Source of the DNA: Streptococcus oralis
GTDB lineage: Bacteria; Bacillota; Bacilli; Lactobacillales; Streptococcaceae
DNA length: 64,000 bases
Reading direction: 5' to 3'
NCBI RefSeq assembly: GCF_023611505.1
Contig: NZ_CP097843.1
Span: 1,798,001-1,862,000, forward strand
The notes beneath the pieces are model-generated. The model had not been told where the DNA came from and did not search any database. It was given only the letters and a program-made list of their open reading frames with translations. The position numbers and the translations under genes are program-made. Below, one piece after another: positions 43,893-51,127 of this stretch. Numbering within the stretch: the stretch's first letter is position 1; each line of letters opens with the position of its first letter.

Positions 43893-44225
43893 TTAATCCT
43901 CTTTCTTTTTTGTAATTTGTAAATGTTTAATTGCATCTGCAAGGACGACCATTTCGTCCTCAAAAAGTGTGACACCCTTGCCAACTCGTGAATGGTCATC
44001 TTTCCATGACCGTATATCATATTTTGGCTCGGCATCATTCCATGAAATAATGTTTAGTTCCTTTTGCCACCCTCTGTCATTCTTTGATAGGACGGCAATC
44101 GTCTCAATGATTTTAAAGCGTATAGGCTCATTATTATCTTTTGTTGGTTGACGGTTGGACTGGATTTTCTTTTGTTGGTCTTCAAAACTTTCTTTCCAAC
44201 CTTTGTCATTTTCCCAATCCGTCAT
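43893..44225 (-). CDS. PC4/YdbC-family ssDNA-binding protein
   Basis: 110 residues; residues 35-110 match the YdbC-type PC4 fold, with the conserved run RFKIIETIAVLSKNDRGWQK, then ELNIISWNDAEPKYDIRSW and GKGVTLFEDEMVVLADAI. These bacterial PC4-like proteins bind single-stranded DNA and may coat transferred or replicating DNA. Starts within the last bases of the preceding gene (ATGA overlap). Confidence 0.82.
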   Translation of the reverse strand: MTDWENDKGWKESFEDQQKKIQSNRQPTKDNNEPIRFKIIETIAVLSKNDRGWQKELNIISWNDAEPKYDIRSWKDDHSRVGKGVTLFEDEMVVLADAIKHLQITKKKED

Positions 44226-44560
44226 AAATTTCCTCCTGTGCTTCGTTTTCTAGTGCGGTGATAGCCCGTCCCTGTAAGTCTAAGCACGTTGGTCATTCCA
44301 AATCGACATCTTCTCGCAACCAAAATTCCATTTCGTTCTATTGTGCGAATTGCGGAAAAAACGTCTTTGTATTCAATCTTTAGATCAACGTACATATGCT
44401 TTCCTGCAACATAGGCTTTTCTTGATACTGTGCCATACTTTGGTTTTAACTTCAGTATTTCACCACTATCAAGATAAGCAGAAGCACCACCTTCACGTCC
44501 TAATTGTTTTAAGTCTCTGATGCAAACGTCATTGTTTGCAAGGTCTTCAAATTTATTCAT
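44222..44560 (-). CDS. Conserved ICE protein of unknown function
   Basis: 112 residues, basic at the C-terminus (GTGYHRTRKRSTGGNL). A central KPKYGTVSRKAYVAGKHMYV stretch suggests a small nucleic-acid-binding fold, but no family is recognised. First gene after a 264-bp gap, overlapping the PC4 gene by four bases. Confidence 0.62.
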   Translation of the reverse strand: MNKFEDLANNDVCIRDLKQLGREGGASAYLDSGEILKLKPKYGTVSRKAYVAGKHMYVDLKIEYKDVFSAIRTIERNGILVARRCRFGMTNVLRLTGTGYHRTRKRSTGGNL

Positions 44561-44824
44561 TCTTTCTCTCCATTTCGAATAAATTTAGGTTGATTTACAC
44601 CCATGCTGTATAACTTCCTTTTGGTTATATCTGTATTTCTTGCGCACCGTTTATGGTCAAAACGACAAACCCGCGAAAATGCGAATTGTGACTGAGGCTA
44701 GAGTCTAGCTTTACACTCCGCCCCCAATTTTGTATCTCATAGTCACGCTGTATCAGGGCAGAGGGGGTATTCAGTTGTCAAAGTGCTTCAGCAGTTTATT
44801 GACTTGCTCGGGTCAAAGAAAATA
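44561..44824. other. Intergenic region between repA unit and transfer operon
   Basis: 264 bp without a clear gene, less AT-rich than its surroundings around 44640-44790. Contains a GTTTATGGTCAAAACGACAA stretch, a short perfect dyad GCTAGA-G-TCTAGC near 44697, and a G-rich run AGAGGGGG near 44759. It is likely to hold the promoter and operator of the transfer operon; I could not identify a specific site. Confidence 0.5.
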
Positions 44825-44992
44825 TTAATCAGCATAGAAGAGGCCATAGCCAGCTACTAACATACACAAGCTCATAAGTTGCTGGAAACCAGGAAAATCC
44901 GAAAGGAAAATTTTGGGCATAAAGTATGATACGCAAAAAATACAAGTAATAATCAGCAAATTTAGAGCAATTTTCTTTACTAACTTTTTCAT
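44825..44992 (-). CDS. 55-residue membrane peptide coupled to repA
   Basis: A short frame begins at the ATG inside the repA stop (TGATG, 44994-44990). It encodes MKKLVKKIALNLLIITCIFC, then two hydrophobic helices and the ending GLFYAD. The start-stop overlap indicates translational coupling with the replication initiator. Too short for routine gene calling, but coding is supported by a basic start followed by two helices. Function unknown; it could tether the replisome to the membrane or be a small regulator. Confidence 0.62.
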   Translation of the reverse strand: MKKLVKKIALNLLIITCIFCVSYFMPKIFLSDFPGFQQLMSLCMLVAGYGLFYAD

Positions 44993-45819
44993 CAGCTTAC
45001 CCCTTTATTTTGTTGCTTTCTGATCCTCTGACTCCATTCAGCCATCACGCCGTTAAATACGTATTCAGCAACCATTTCAGACGAGCGGGCAAACCTCATA
45101 TTCTCTAAAGCGTATTGATAGCGGTCATCAAAATGTATCATCGCATAATCTGCGGTAGCCTGTGAGAAGTTTTCTTTTAGTAACTGGTCATGAACCAAGT
45201 TCCAAATATAGTCTCGGTCGTACTTAGTCGCCTTATCAACTTTTCGGGAAAGATTGACTCTATTTTTTCCTTCAGAATTTTGAGGGGCTTTCTCTTCTTC
45301 CTCCTCTAAACTAAAATCAGTATCACTAAACTCAGGCTCACTAGAATCAGTATCATTAGGTTCTGAAATTCCGAAGTCTTGAATTCTGTTTTCCAGAGTT
45401 CCAGAATTCGGAATTTCAGAATTCTGGAAGTCGGAATTTCCGAATTCCGCTGGTATCAAGGGTTTAGCCACATTTTCAACCTTTAAAGAACCAAGATAAA
45501 TCAAATTTGGTTTGTTTAAACCTTGGCGAACTTCTTCGAGTAGGTCATATTTTTTCAGCTCTTTTTTCAGCTTAATAACCTTATCTTTTCCGTAACCTAA
45601 CATCTCTCCAATTTCTTCAACGGTAAAGATGAAATAGATATTTCCATCAGCATCAATCCAGTTGTTTTTTACTGATAACTCAAATCTATCCTTTAGGATG
45701 GCATAAAGCAATTTAGATTCAGCAGACATCTTTTTATAGAGTTCAGACTCAAAAAGTAACTTTGGTACACGGAAGAATCTTTCTCCGTTATTAACCTGTG
45801 CAAGTGAGATTCTTTCCAT
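44992..45819 (-). CDS. repA: RepA_N-family replication initiator
   Basis: 275-residue plasmid initiator. The N-terminal domain matches RepA_N: FFRVPKLLFESELYKKMSAE, SKLLYAILKDRFELS, FTVEEIGEMLGYGKDKVIKL and QGLNKPNLIYLG. The middle (residues about 120-180) is low-complexity acidic and is encoded by an array of GAATTC-type repeats; in RepA_N plasmids the origin lies within rep at this place. The C-terminal domain is host-specific. It is translated two bases after a small upstream gene. Implies theta replication of the circular ICE. Confidence 0.9.
   Translation of the reverse strand: MERISLAQVNNGERFFRVPKLLFESELYKKMSAESKLLYAILKDRFELSVKNNWIDADGNIYFIFTVEEIGEMLGYGKDKVIKLKKELKKYDLLEEVRQGLNKPNLIYLGSLKVENVAKPLIPAEFGNSDFQNSEIPNSGTLENRIQDFGISEPNDTDSSEPEFSDTDFSLEEEEEKAPQNSEGKNRVNLSRKVDKATKYDRDYIWNLVHDQLLKENFSQATADYAMIHFDDRYQYALENMRFARSSEMVAEYVFNGVMAEWSQRIRKQQNKGVS
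45361..45450. repeat. Iteron-like repeats inside repA (probable oriV)
   Basis: At least five related units around GGAATTC or GAAATTCCG occur in both orientations (GAAATTCCG, TTGAATTCTG, CCAGAATTCGGAATTTC, CAGAATTCTGG, TCCGAATTCCG). The location in the acidic linker of RepA_N matches the known origin position of this plasmid family. Confidence 0.7.
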
Positions 45820-45821
45820 AC

Positions 45822-45983
45822 CTAAACCTCCCTAAATCTAAGATCACCTTTTGAATTAAAAGCAATCAATCCAAAAGATTCTAGTTCTTTAATGTTGTCT
45901 ATTGATTCTTGACGGGTTATCCCTGTCTGTTTCATCAAGAATGAAATAATCAATTCACGTGTTTCTTTTTCTTTTGATATCAT
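45822..45983 (-). CDS. Small putative DNA-binding protein upstream of repA
   Basis: 53 residues, beginning MISKEKETRELIISFLMKQT, with a helix-turn-helix-like part (TGITRQESIDNIKELESFGL) and the short tail KGDLRFREV. The ATG at 45983 has an excellent AGGAGG; the frame is open to 46034. It is the first gene inside the right end of the ICE, two bases before repA, and starts just after a terminator-like hairpin. A role in rep control is plausible but not shown. Confidence 0.7.
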   Translation of the reverse strand: MISKEKETRELIISFLMKQTGITRQESIDNIKELESFGLIAFNSKGDLRFREV

Positions 45984-46009
45984 TTGTGACCTCCTGAGAT
46001 TAAATTGAG

Positions 46010-46041
46010 AAAAACAAAAGAGAACGCTATTCACGTTCTCT
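46010..46041 (-). terminator. Terminator or attenuator between the ICE right end and the rep genes
   Basis: On the minus strand AGAGAACG and CGTTCTCT (46041-46034 and 46026-46019) form an 8-bp stem, followed by TTTTGTTTTTCTC. Only about 26 nt separate it from the first rep-unit ATG, so transcription must pass through it. Its 5' arm (AGAACGT) is part of the extended terminal inverted repeat. Confidence 0.8.
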
Positions 46042-46081
46042 CAATGTTATTTATTCAATTCTCCCAATTTAGGACACATAC
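46027..46081 (-). repeat. Right terminal inverted repeat of the ICE
   Basis: Reading inward it begins GTATGTGTCCTAAATTGGGA. It shares TGTGTC, TTGGGAGAA (46067-46059) and, further in, AGAACGT (46039-46033) with the left end. Confidence 0.88.
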
Positions 46082-46611
46082 GCAGCCTCTTCTGCTTCGA
46101 CTTCCTCAGTCAAGTCCTTTTGTTGACGCCACATCTTGTAAAAGACTAAGGCTAAAAAGAGAACATTGATGATGATGAACAAAATATCCGTCCCTTTTGC
46201 TAATGCTCCCATTCCTAAGCCAAGGGCACTATCTTTGATTAATTGAACTGCATCTTGAATGTTCATATAGCTATAAACCAAACCAACAATAGCTAGTAAA
46301 ACATAGCCAATATAAGTATAGTTTGCAAGTTGCACATTTTTACGTACGAGAAATACAAAGGCTACTACAACTAAAATTGCAGATAAAATAATCAACAACA
46401 TATTAAAAATAGAGTGAGAGGATTCTGACACTTTGTAAGTATAGTTGACCGTGTCTTCTAATTGCTGGGCAGTGAGCGTCCCGCTATTCGCCAGGCTAGC
46501 ACGAAGAGCATCTTTACTTGGCAATGGACTCAAGATTCCAAATAGTGACATAGATGAAATAAGGGCTGATAGGACTAGCAAGACCCAAAGATAAATAGGA
46601 TTCTTTTTCAT
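46069..46611 (-). CDS. Four-helix membrane protein whose C-terminal end was altered by ICE insertion
   Basis: 180-residue membrane protein of unknown function, with four predicted helices (about 7-28, 67-90, 97-117, 140-162) and an acidic end. GGAGG precedes the ATG at 46611. Its last three residues (YVS) and the stop lie inside the ICE end. The reconstructed original gene ended EEAEEAA followed by TAA, as shown by the sequence left of the left target duplication. It follows the RR gene on the same strand and resembles the protein next to TCS07 in pneumococci. Confidence 0.83.
   Translation of the reverse strand: MKKNPIYLWVLLVLSALISSMSLFGILSPLPSKDALRASLANSGTLTAQQLEDTVNYTYKVSESSHSIFNMLLIILSAILVVVAFVFLVRKNVQLANYTYIGYVLLAIVGLVYSYMNIQDAVQLIKDSALGLGMGALAKGTDILFIIINVLFLALVFYKMWRQQKDLTEEVEAEEAAYVS
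46082..46090. repeat. Right target-site duplication of the ICE
   Basis: GCAGCCTCT, identical to 20650-20658. It lies within the last codons of the gene at 46069-46611. Confidence 0.93.
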
Positions 46612-46669
46612 GTTTTCCTCCATAAGATATTTTGAACATTATAGCATTTTTTGTACAGGAATACAACTT

Positions 46670-47956
46670 TTACAAGCTGGTTTCGACTTGTTTACGATAA
46701 GCTTTTGGTGATTTTCCGCACAATTTACGGAAAACCTTGTAGAAATATCCAACATTACTGTAGCCAACTGCATAGCAAACATCTTCAATACTATCATTGG
46801 TTGAAAGCAAGAGCTGTTGTGCTGCCTTAATTCGCTGTTTATTGAGCAATTCCGCAAAGGTTGAGTTGGTTTCTCTCTTGATTAGCTGACCGAGATAGAC
46901 AGGATTGATAAAGAGATCCTTACTGATATCCTTAAGTGAGAGCTCTTTCTGATAATCACGCCCAATCACCTCCAGAACGCTCACCACATTTTCATTCATG
47001 CGGTACTGGCCAAAGAACTTGGTCAAGGTTTCTTTGATATAGGCAACCAATTCTTCAAAGGAGTTAATGGCATGGATGGCTTTGACAATCTCCGTCATAT
47101 CATCTGCTTTTAGATGTTCAAACAAATGAAAGACATCCATGACAAACTGAGTGAAAAGCTGCTTCGTGATGGCAACGCGCGGGGTATTCTTCAAAACAAC
47201 CTTCTCTAGCAGGGTTAATTCTTCAATGATTTGATTGATATTCCCTTGGATAATCACCCGATAAATCGGCTCGTAATAAGCAAACAAACTCTCGGATTTT
47301 TCTAGATTGACTGAACCGTAGAAGAGGGCTTTTTCAGCATTGATCTTCCAATTCTCAAAGGACTGCTGGTAGGGTGCTTCAAATGGTGTCACGACGATGC
47401 CATCGAGCGGTTGATCAGAGATGAAAATCTGCCAGTCTTGCCCCAAAACATAGTAAGGAATGGTAAAAGAGCCTTGCTTTTCCTTTGAAAGTCCTATCCA
47501 CCAGTTTTCTTTACCTGCTAAGAAACTGATAAAGCCTTCTTCATCTAATTCTTGACTGAGGGTCTGACTTTGCTCCACCTTTTCTTGAAGCTGTAGCGCA
47601 ATCTTTTCTAGTAAATTGCCCAACTCCACCTTGTCTACTGGCTTGACCAGATAATCCACGACACTAAGGTTCATGGCTTTTTTGACATAATCAAACTCCT
47701 GATAACCAGACAGCAAGATATAATAGGTATCTGGAAGTAGCTCTTTCATTTCCCTAATCATCTCAAGTCCTGTCTTATCTGGCATGTTGACATCGGAAAT
47801 GATCACATCCACTGGATTTTTCTTAACATAGTCCAAAGCATCATCTGCGTGATTAGCTGTCGCGACGACTTGCATATCCCATTTTTCAAAGGGGATTAAT
47901 CGCTTGAGCCCCTCTGTCACCATGTACTCATCGTCTACTAATAAAACTTTATACAT
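46670..47956 (-). CDS. YesN-type response regulator (receiver plus AraC HTH)
   Basis: 428 residues. The N-terminal receiver has VLLVDDEYMVTEGL and the phosphoacceptor Asp in VIISDVNMPDKTGLEM near residue 55. The C-terminal AraC-type domain has LKDISKDLFINPVYLGQLIK and SIEDVCYAVGYSNVGYFYKV. Works with the kinase encoded 11 bases upstream. In pneumococci the equivalent pair (TCS07) has been linked to host-glycan sugar use, so a carbohydrate signal is likely. Confidence 0.93.
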   Translation of the reverse strand: MYKVLLVDDEYMVTEGLKRLIPFEKWDMQVVATANHADDALDYVKKNPVDVIISDVNMPDKTGLEMIREMKELLPDTYYILLSGYQEFDYVKKAMNLSVVDYLVKPVDKVELGNLLEKIALQLQEKVEQSQTLSQELDEEGFISFLAGKENWWIGLSKEKQGSFTIPYYVLGQDWQIFISDQPLDGIVVTPFEAPYQQSFENWKINAEKALFYGSVNLEKSESLFAYYEPIYRVIIQGNINQIIEELTLLEKVVLKNTPRVAITKQLFTQFVMDVFHLFEHLKADDMTEIVKAIHAINSFEELVAYIKETLTKFFGQYRMNENVVSVLEVIGRDYQKELSLKDISKDLFINPVYLGQLIKRETNSTFAELLNKQRIKAAQQLLLSTNDSIEDVCYAVGYSNVGYFYKVFRKLCGKSPKAYRKQVETSL

Positions 47957-47967
47957 TTCTACCCTTT

Positions 47968-49614
47968 CTATTCATCCTGGATAGTGATATGGTAACGAAC
48001 ACCTTCTTGCTCAGCTGACTCTACACTGATTTGGTAGCGATCCCCAAAGTAGAGAACAAAGCGTTCGTGTACATTTACTATTCCAATTGATTGCCGCTCC
48101 CCACTATAGCTTGCCTCGTGTTCAAAACTTCGTTGAGCTAATTTTTCTTGCAAGCTAGCTAGTTTCTCAGAGGACATTCCCCGACCATTGTCTACTACTA
48201 AGATTTCAACGAATCCTTGACCCTTCAAGGCTTTGATACTGATGACATTATCTGTTCTGCGATGGTCAACACCATGGGCAAAGTAGTTTTCGACCAATGG
48301 TTGGAGCGTAAACTTGGGAATCCTCATATTTTCTAATTCGGGTGCAATCTTAAAACCATAGGCAACTGACTTTGGATAACGCACCATGCAGAGATAGCTA
48401 TATTTTCGGCAGAATTCCAACTCCTGCTTCAGCGTGGTTTCCCGCTCGTCGGAGATATTGTTGCGTAACAAGCTACTAAATTCATAGATAATATCTGCCA
48501 GTTCATCCTGGCTTTCCATAACGGCATACATCCGTAAAAACTCCAGAGTATTGTACATAAAGTGAGGATTGATTTGAGCTTGTAGGGCTCGCATATTGGC
48601 ATCCTTTTGACTGAGCTCTAGCTGATAGATATCGTGAATATTTTTTTCCAGGCGATCCAACATATCATTGGTTGTTTCTGCAATGAGAAGCAACTCTTGG
48701 TCTTTTTCAGAGGTATCGATTCGAAGGCCTTCTTCTCCTTGAGCAATCACCTCGATCGAATCTACTAGGTCTACGACCTGCTTTTGGTAATTTGAAAAAG
48801 TCTGTCTAAGAGTCACGTACAAAATGATGATAAAGAGAATACTTAGCCCAATAATGATAGCTGAACTCGTCAAAGTTCCAGTAAGAACAAAATTTTTAGG
48901 AACAGCAGCTCGAACCTGATAACCGTGAGAGGTGACACCTACAAACCAGTTTTCTCGCTCGGCTGATACCTTCTCCCCAATATGGAACATCTCGGTCTCA
49001 AAAGGAGAAGTTACTGTTACAGCCATCGGGATATGGCCCCTTGTATTGTCAATAGCGCCATGTAGAACATCTGGGGATAGGGATATATAGATAACTCCTA
49101 AATCCTTATCAGACACAGGATCGGAAACGGGAATGGCAAAACTGTTGGCTGTCGGCTTAAAATCCTCCGCAGGGACTTTCTCTCCGCTGCGTTTTTCTCT
49201 AGTCGAAACATACACTTCCTTATAGTCCTGAAGGACAATCGCCACTCCAGTCACAAAATCATTCCGAACATAGATATTATCAATATTTTCATACAAGGAT
49301 ACAGAAATATAAGGCGAAGTTTTACGCTCTAATTGCCAATAGAAATAGTCTGGGGTGCTAAGACTGAAATACTTGTAAATTCCTTCAATTCGGGCTTGAT
49401 TTTCAACCAAAGACTGAGCGAGTTGAGTTGACTCTCTGTGATAATATTCCACTTCACTCACTGTCCGAGTGGTCACACGTTCTGCAACCCGTTGGGCCTC
49501 TTTCTCACGCGAGTCCCAGTCAGCATACGATAGCATAATCGCAAAACTGGCAATGACCACGATCATAACCAAACTATAAATCCGTAAAAGAGAGTGAAGC
49601 CAGAACTGCTTCAT
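47968..49614 (-). CDS. YesM-type sensor histidine kinase
   Basis: About 548 residues. Membrane helix near the N-terminus (YSLVMIVVIASFAIMLSYAD), an extracellular sensor of about 230 residues, a second helix (SSAIIIGLSILFIIILYVTL), a HAMP-like linker, then the LytS/YesM-type phosphoacceptor block QINPHFMYNTLEFLRMYAV and the ATP-binding VVDNGRGMSSEKL. I choose the ATG at 49614, just after the DUF624 stop; an earlier ATG at 49638 overlaps that gene. Confidence 0.9.
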   Translation of the reverse strand: MKQFWLHSLLRIYSLVMIVVIASFAIMLSYADWDSREKEAQRVAERVTTRTVSEVEYYHRESTQLAQSLVENQARIEGIYKYFSLSTPDYFYWQLERKTSPYISVSLYENIDNIYVRNDFVTGVAIVLQDYKEVYVSTREKRSGEKVPAEDFKPTANSFAIPVSDPVSDKDLGVIYISLSPDVLHGAIDNTRGHIPMAVTVTSPFETEMFHIGEKVSAERENWFVGVTSHGYQVRAAVPKNFVLTGTLTSSAIIIGLSILFIIILYVTLRQTFSNYQKQVVDLVDSIEVIAQGEEGLRIDTSEKDQELLLIAETTNDMLDRLEKNIHDIYQLELSQKDANMRALQAQINPHFMYNTLEFLRMYAVMESQDELADIIYEFSSLLRNNISDERETTLKQELEFCRKYSYLCMVRYPKSVAYGFKIAPELENMRIPKFTLQPLVENYFAHGVDHRRTDNVISIKALKGQGFVEILVVDNGRGMSSEKLASLQEKLAQRSFEHEASYSGERQSIGIVNVHERFVLYFGDRYQISVESAEQEGVRYHITIQDE

Positions 49615-49615
49615 T

Positions 49616-50230
49616 CTATTTTGTCGCCAATTTTTCATGGATACTTTCATAAATAGGTTCCAACATATCACTGATAAAGAAATGCCACATTCCAATTCCT
49701 ACAAAAAAGAGCAAGGCAGGCATATAATAACCAACTCCTACAAGGAGAGTCGTCCCGAGTAAAACCTTGGCAATCGCAGGTAAGCTCATGAAAATCCCGA
49801 TAAGGGACAGTTTCAAGGTATTTCGGTAGGATAAATCAAAGTACACCTGAAGTTTCAAGGAAACAGTATAGGCTAGAAAGACAAGAGCAACTACAAGGAC
49901 ATTGAGAAAGGTCGCCAAGAGGTGGAAAATCGTCTGATGGGGCAATTGAACTAGAAGATACAAACCATAAACTAGAACAAGATCCACAAACACAAAACTA
50001 TAGAAAGCTAGATTGCTCTTGACAAAATTGCTCTTATACAATTCCCAAGCTTCCTTCAAATGGTAGGCTCGATAGGTATAACCATGCTCCGCATACAAAC
50101 TCATAAGGGTGGCACTAGCTGGTGCCAAACCAAAGACCACTCCTCCTGCCAGTGTTAATAGCCAGAAATAAGCCGTCGCAATCATTCCCAAAAAGATACG
50201 ATTAAAGACGAATTCTAGAAATTTTCCCAT
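49616..50230 (-). CDS. DUF624 (YesL-like) membrane protein
   Basis: 204 residues with five or six predicted helices and the YesL-type N-terminal region FNRIFLGMIATAYFWLLTLA followed by GPASATLM-like GLAPASATLMSLY. DUF624 proteins accompany YesM/YesN two-component systems and sugar ABC transporters; function unknown. First gene of a DUF624-HK-RR unit, almost touching the kinase start. Confidence 0.83.
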   Translation of the reverse strand: MGKFLEFVFNRIFLGMIATAYFWLLTLAGGVVFGLAPASATLMSLYAEHGYTYRAYHLKEAWELYKSNFVKSNLAFYSFVFVDLVLVYGLYLLVQLPHQTIFHLLATFLNVLVVALVFLAYTVSLKLQVYFDLSYRNTLKLSLIGIFMSLPAIAKVLLGTTLLVGVGYYMPALLFFVGIGMWHFFISDMLEPIYESIHEKLATK

Positions 50231-50363
50231 GTTACTCTCCTTAAACTAACAATGTAACCATTATATCATATTTCAAGCGTTTTCAAAAATATAGAGTTTC
50301 CATTTACAATCCTTAAAAAGCGTGATACAATTGGTTTTGTTAATTCGCATCAAGGAGATTCTC

Positions 50364-50933
50364 ATGAAGAAAAATATCTTAACCACCCTCTTGGCCGCCG
50401 TCCTCTACTTTCTCTGTGTAGGGATTGGAGTCTTCCTAGGACACCTGGTCGACCAGACAGGCAATATGTTCTACGCGCCTGCCTTTTCTGCCCTTGTCGG
50501 TGGCAGTGTCTACATGCTTCTTTTGACGAAGGTCCCTCGTTTTGGCGCTATTACAACTCTAGGCCTTTTTATGGCACTTTTTTTCCTAGCTAGCAAGCAT
50601 GGCGCTGGTGCCTTTCTCCCAGGAGTCGCCTGTGGTCTTGCAGCAGATGCCATCGCTCGTCTCGGTAACTACAAAGATCGAATCAAAAACACCCTCTCCT
50701 TCTTCGTCTTTGCTTTTAGCACAAGTGGCCCTATCCTCCTCATGTGGATCAGCCCCAAAGCTTACGTGGCCACCTTACTCGCGCGTGGAAAATCCCAAGA
50801 ATACATTGACCGTATCATGGTCGCTCCAGAGTTGGACAAAATCCTTCTCTTTGTCATAAGTATCCTCCTAGGCGCCTTGATGGGAGCTGTTATTGGCCAA
50901 TTTCTAAGTCAAAAAATAGCTGATAAACTATAA
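50364..50933 (+). CDS. MptD/Trep_Strep-family ECF-type membrane protein
   Basis: 189 residues, five to six helices, with VGIGVFLGHLVDQTGNMFYA near the N-terminus and HGAGAFLPGVACGLAADAIA in the middle. This resembles the MptD / Trep_Strep family of putative S-components of ECF transporters. Substrate unknown; no ATPase or T-component is adjacent. AAGGAG precedes the ATG at 50364. Confidence 0.75.
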   Translation: MKKNILTTLLAAVLYFLCVGIGVFLGHLVDQTGNMFYAPAFSALVGGSVYMLLLTKVPRFGAITTLGLFMALFFLASKHGAGAFLPGVACGLAADAIARLGNYKDRIKNTLSFFVFAFSTSGPILLMWISPKAYVATLLARGKSQEYIDRIMVAPELDKILLFVISILLGALMGAVIGQFLSQKIADKL

Positions 50934-50936
50934 GCT

Positions 50937-50979
50937 AAAGGCCCTGAAGACTAGCAATGCCTAGTTCCAGGGCCTTTTT
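50937..50979 (+). terminator. Rho-independent terminator
   Basis: AAAGGCCCTG and CAGGGCCTTTTT pair around a 21-base loop that contains a small inner dyad. Ends the ECF gene. It may also serve the minus-strand DltX-like gene, whose stop lies 10 bp away. Confidence 0.82.
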
Positions 50980-50989
50980 GTATACAATC

Positions 50990-51127
50990 CTAAAATTCAC
51001 TATAGATAAATTCTTGAATATTCGAAAAATCGGTCACAAAACAGTAAATCACGATGCTCAAGATAACCGTATAGAAAAATAGCGTCCACAAGATTAAACG
51101 GTGTGTGTTAGTTAGCTTGGTTTGCAA
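50990..51127 (-). CDS. DltX-like small membrane protein
   Basis: A 45-codon frame starting at a TTG at 51127, inside the 3' end of the DltD-like gene. It encodes MQTKLTNTHRLILWTLFFYT, one membrane helix and the C-terminus NIQEFIYSEF. The ending FIYxEF is the hallmark of DltX, a 45-50-residue protein needed for teichoic acid D-alanylation. The overlap with the upstream gene supports translational coupling. The TTG start is inferred, because no ATG is available in frame. Missed by size-limited gene callers. Confidence 0.72.
   Translation of the reverse strand: MQTKLTNTHRLILWTLFFYTVILSIVIYCFVTDFSNIQEFIYSEF

Larger units (their letters stand above)
20659..46081. mobile_element. 25.4-kb integrative and conjugative element mobilised by a DDE transposase (TnGBS-like)
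   Basis: The ends are defined by a 9-bp direct repeat outside and 23-bp imperfect inverted repeats inside. The empty site can be rebuilt from the flanks: a gene ending in codons GAG GCT GCT TAA followed at once by the nrdI promoter. Inside are one ISLre2/UPF0236-type transposase, a partition and Fic module, a resolvase, relaxase, MobC, oriT-like region, coupling protein, type IV secretion genes, an LPXTG protein and a RepA_N replication module. All genes read on the minus strand. No tyrosine or large serine integrase is present. TnGBS-type ICEs are known to combine Mutator-type DDE transposition upstream of sigma-A promoters with plasmid-like replication, and this fits. Assignment to that family is inferred from content, ends and target choice. 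Confidence 0.92.

Noticed and set aside
45984..46004. CTCCTGAG near the right end as the ICE target duplication partner of CTCTGAG at the left
   Set aside because: It is not identical and is simply the complement of a ribosome binding site; the exact 9-bp match lies at 46082-46090.
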